This document shows positions 63,801-64,000 of a DNA stretch of 64,000 nt, in pieces. Position 1 is the first letter of the stretch. The number at the start of each line of letters is the position of its first letter. The position numbers and the translations under genes are program-made. The notes beneath the pieces were generated by a model. That model ran no database searches. It saw only the letters and a program-made list of their open reading frames with translations, and was not told the origin of the DNA. The stretch is from positions 1,240,001 to 1,304,000 of the forward strand of contig NZ_FOUX01000002.1 of assembly GCF_900114995.1 (NCBI RefSeq). The letters are read 5' to 3'. Source of the stretch: Chitinophaga sp. YR627 (GTDB lineage: Bacteria > Bacteroidota > Bacteroidia > Chitinophagales > Chitinophagaceae).

Positions 63801-64000
63801 AATCGGACTGAGGTAGATCATTTCAGGGTCTCCTATACCCGTGGTATTCGGACAACCACCCTGAGAGGCCATAAACTGCGCCAGCAATACCGGTTTATCT
63901 GCTTCGATGTAATCGGCAGTATTACTGGTGAATTCGTAAGAAGATTTGGATAGTCCTGTCAGTACAACACCGTTACGTTTTACAACAGTGGAAGGGTCTT
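60840..64000 (-). CDS. Large PKD-repeat surface protein with type IX secretion type B sorting domain (5' part outside window)
   Basis: The frame is open to the right edge, so at least 1052 residues are visible and the N-terminus is missing. The visible N-terminal part ('GLSKSSYEFTSNTADYIEADKP', AQFMASQGGCPNTTG) resembles the IgGFc-binding N-terminal-like domain of Bacteroidota surface proteins. About six PKD/Ig modules follow, marked by W-x-(W/F)-(D/Q)-(F/L)-G-(D/N)-G motifs (WNWDFGNG, YAWDFGDT, WNWQLGDGT, YQWSFGDGS, WAWDFGDGS). The last about 90 residues are the gliding-motility-type C-terminal domain ('IPNAFSPNGDGINDTWVVTN', 'EIFNRYGQKVFQSTGYNTPWDG', YYYVIKIKNG). It is probably a cell-surface adhesin or matrix protein. 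Confidence 0.93.
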   Translation of the reverse strand, partial: DPSTVVKRNGVVLTGLSKSSYEFTSNTADYIEADKPVLLAQFMASQGGCPNTTGIGDPEMIYLSPIEQATKQVAFYRNNVEKIEVNGLLLVIPDNGIPSLKIDGQPTFDLSYPHPNLPGYTVVVKRWIAAAAQCTVQSDSAFNATTYGLGDFESYGYNAGTFINNLNAIGQIHNQADTSKPMHPFTCVNTPLDLSVLLTYQPAKLEWQLSKLGANISPAADVVQNSPAPAKQLVIEGVQYYQYTLPQPYKFPNAGYYDITVLSTAPHIDNCNNTEEVNFTVAVKGKPDAVAAYTFPTACELDTAYFAGKDSSNGYKLAQWKWGFPGGVTSSLQQTGQRLSAGTQTVTYAVATEDGCVADTSFNLTVYNKPVADFAVTIAAICAGSTVTFNDNAAYAGPAPIKEWNWDFGNGTHTTNTTNAATTATYTDYKTYTVSQVVKVSDLCVSDTVKKTVTVYAAPVASFTYPDDCIAQGTPVQFTSTATAPDGQAIASYAWDFGDTNATTGNPNTSTVENPLHSYTYYGSYKIRHSVTTVNGCVKDTLVTATFNVKPVLTYASIPAVCESVKGTVSIALAGVTNGVTGAGIYRGPYIDAAGNFNPSAAGAGTHTVTYVFTADSGCKDSVTANISVLPAPAAEFSLTADVCLGSVVTITDQSTVGSGSITTWNWQLGDGTTITQNSSNPFDQLYKAAGNYAVKLSVVSDNGCVSDTTTKNTVVHALPVANFNLPVAICMPEGNAVFTNLSTAANTYQWSFGDGSATATDRNPSHVYAAAGNYNVTLSVVSAYGCTHDTTKTLSAFFNKPTAAFTASPDTLCQGTDNFFADNSTVDNGAINAWAWDFGDGSSDNIADPVKRYQEPGDYTVQLTVTSTAGCISEPFTAPVTVYLQPVVDAGPSFVVAEGSVIQFTPVVNNENELTFRWTPATDLSNPDILRPMLTVTADGVYTLTATGLGGCTASDDLSVKVFKEVKIPNAFSPNGDGINDTWVVTNLSDYPECSVEIFNRYGQKVFQSTGYNTPWDGMMNGHPLPLATYYYVIKIKNGSAPLAGYVVLVR

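Noticed and set aside
1..64000. Prophage, insertion sequence or integrative element
   Set aside because: No transposase, integrase, phage structural gene or flanking repeats are visible; gene content is ordinary chromosome.

Overview
The window looks like a chromosomal segment of a Bacteroidota bacterium, most likely Chitinophaga or a close relative in the Chitinophagaceae. The grounds are two SusC/SusD pairs, PorP/SprF proteins with a type IX secretion (type B) sorting domain, many outer-membrane lipoproteins ending their signals in a Cys followed by Lys/Asn/Arg, Bacteroidota-type -7 boxes (TAnnTTTG), few Shine-Dalgarno sites and a moderate GC content. I see no prophage, insertion sequence, CRISPR array or rRNA. 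One tRNA (Gln, CUG anticodon) is present.

Layout. (1) 1-240: the 3' end of an unidentified plus-strand gene. (2) 321-17556, minus strand: a ten-gene, about 17 kb operon holding two SusC/SusD receptor pairs interleaved with surface lipoproteins (fasciclin with two CBM6, DUF5007-like, fasciclin, IPT/delta-60 propeller, a phosphodiesterase-fold protein with lost metal ligands and an inserted LamG domain, DUF1735 with F5/8 type C). Several genes overlap at ATGA or TGATG junctions, and no glycoside hydrolase is present. (3) 18400-19911: a lone helical protein of unknown function. (4) 20028-24913: an EmrA/EmrB/TolC-type tripartite efflux operon with a divergent AraC regulator. (5) 25194-26762 subtilase; 26932-27002 tRNA-Gln. 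(6) 27204-35793: small housekeeping and accessory genes (VOC, NmrA-like, two AraC regulators, EmrE-like exporter, methyltransferase, DinB, SDR, Crp/Fnr). (7) 36212-38455: a lipoprotein with a single CxxCH haem motif, then a two-helix membrane protein. (8) 38551-42373: a flavin L-amino-acid-oxidase-like enzyme preceded in its operon by a pyruvate/indolepyruvate-decarboxylase-like enzyme, a plausible amino acid to aldehyde route. (9) 42681-44684: a PPP-type phosphatase divergent from a PARG-like ADP-ribose glycohydrolase. (10) 44685-45115: a complex non-coding stretch with tandem repeats, an attenuator-like RNA and a 48-bp perfect palindrome. (11) 45116-49480: GH43-like and GH2 enzymes. (12) 49605-53851: DUF1349, DUF4846, SUFU-domain, LysA and ArsR genes, with a 77-bp tandem repeat at 50233-50453. 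(13) 53946-56874: a GH92-type mannosidase and a collagen-like lipoprotein. (14) 56964-64000: a type IX secretion surface operon (PKD-repeat protein with C-terminal sorting domain, two PorP/SprF paralogs, an OmpA/PD40 lipoprotein-type protein), running off the right edge.

Most interesting points: the CAZyme-free double SusCD/fasciclin operon with its pseudo-phosphodiesterase; a shared palindromic operator in front of that operon and of the GH2 gene; a three-way mutually exclusive hairpin set (attenuator or riboswitch architecture) at 44848-44938; and a recurring arrangement in which the -7 box lies exactly 4 nt before ATG at four genes, which predicts leaderless mRNAs.
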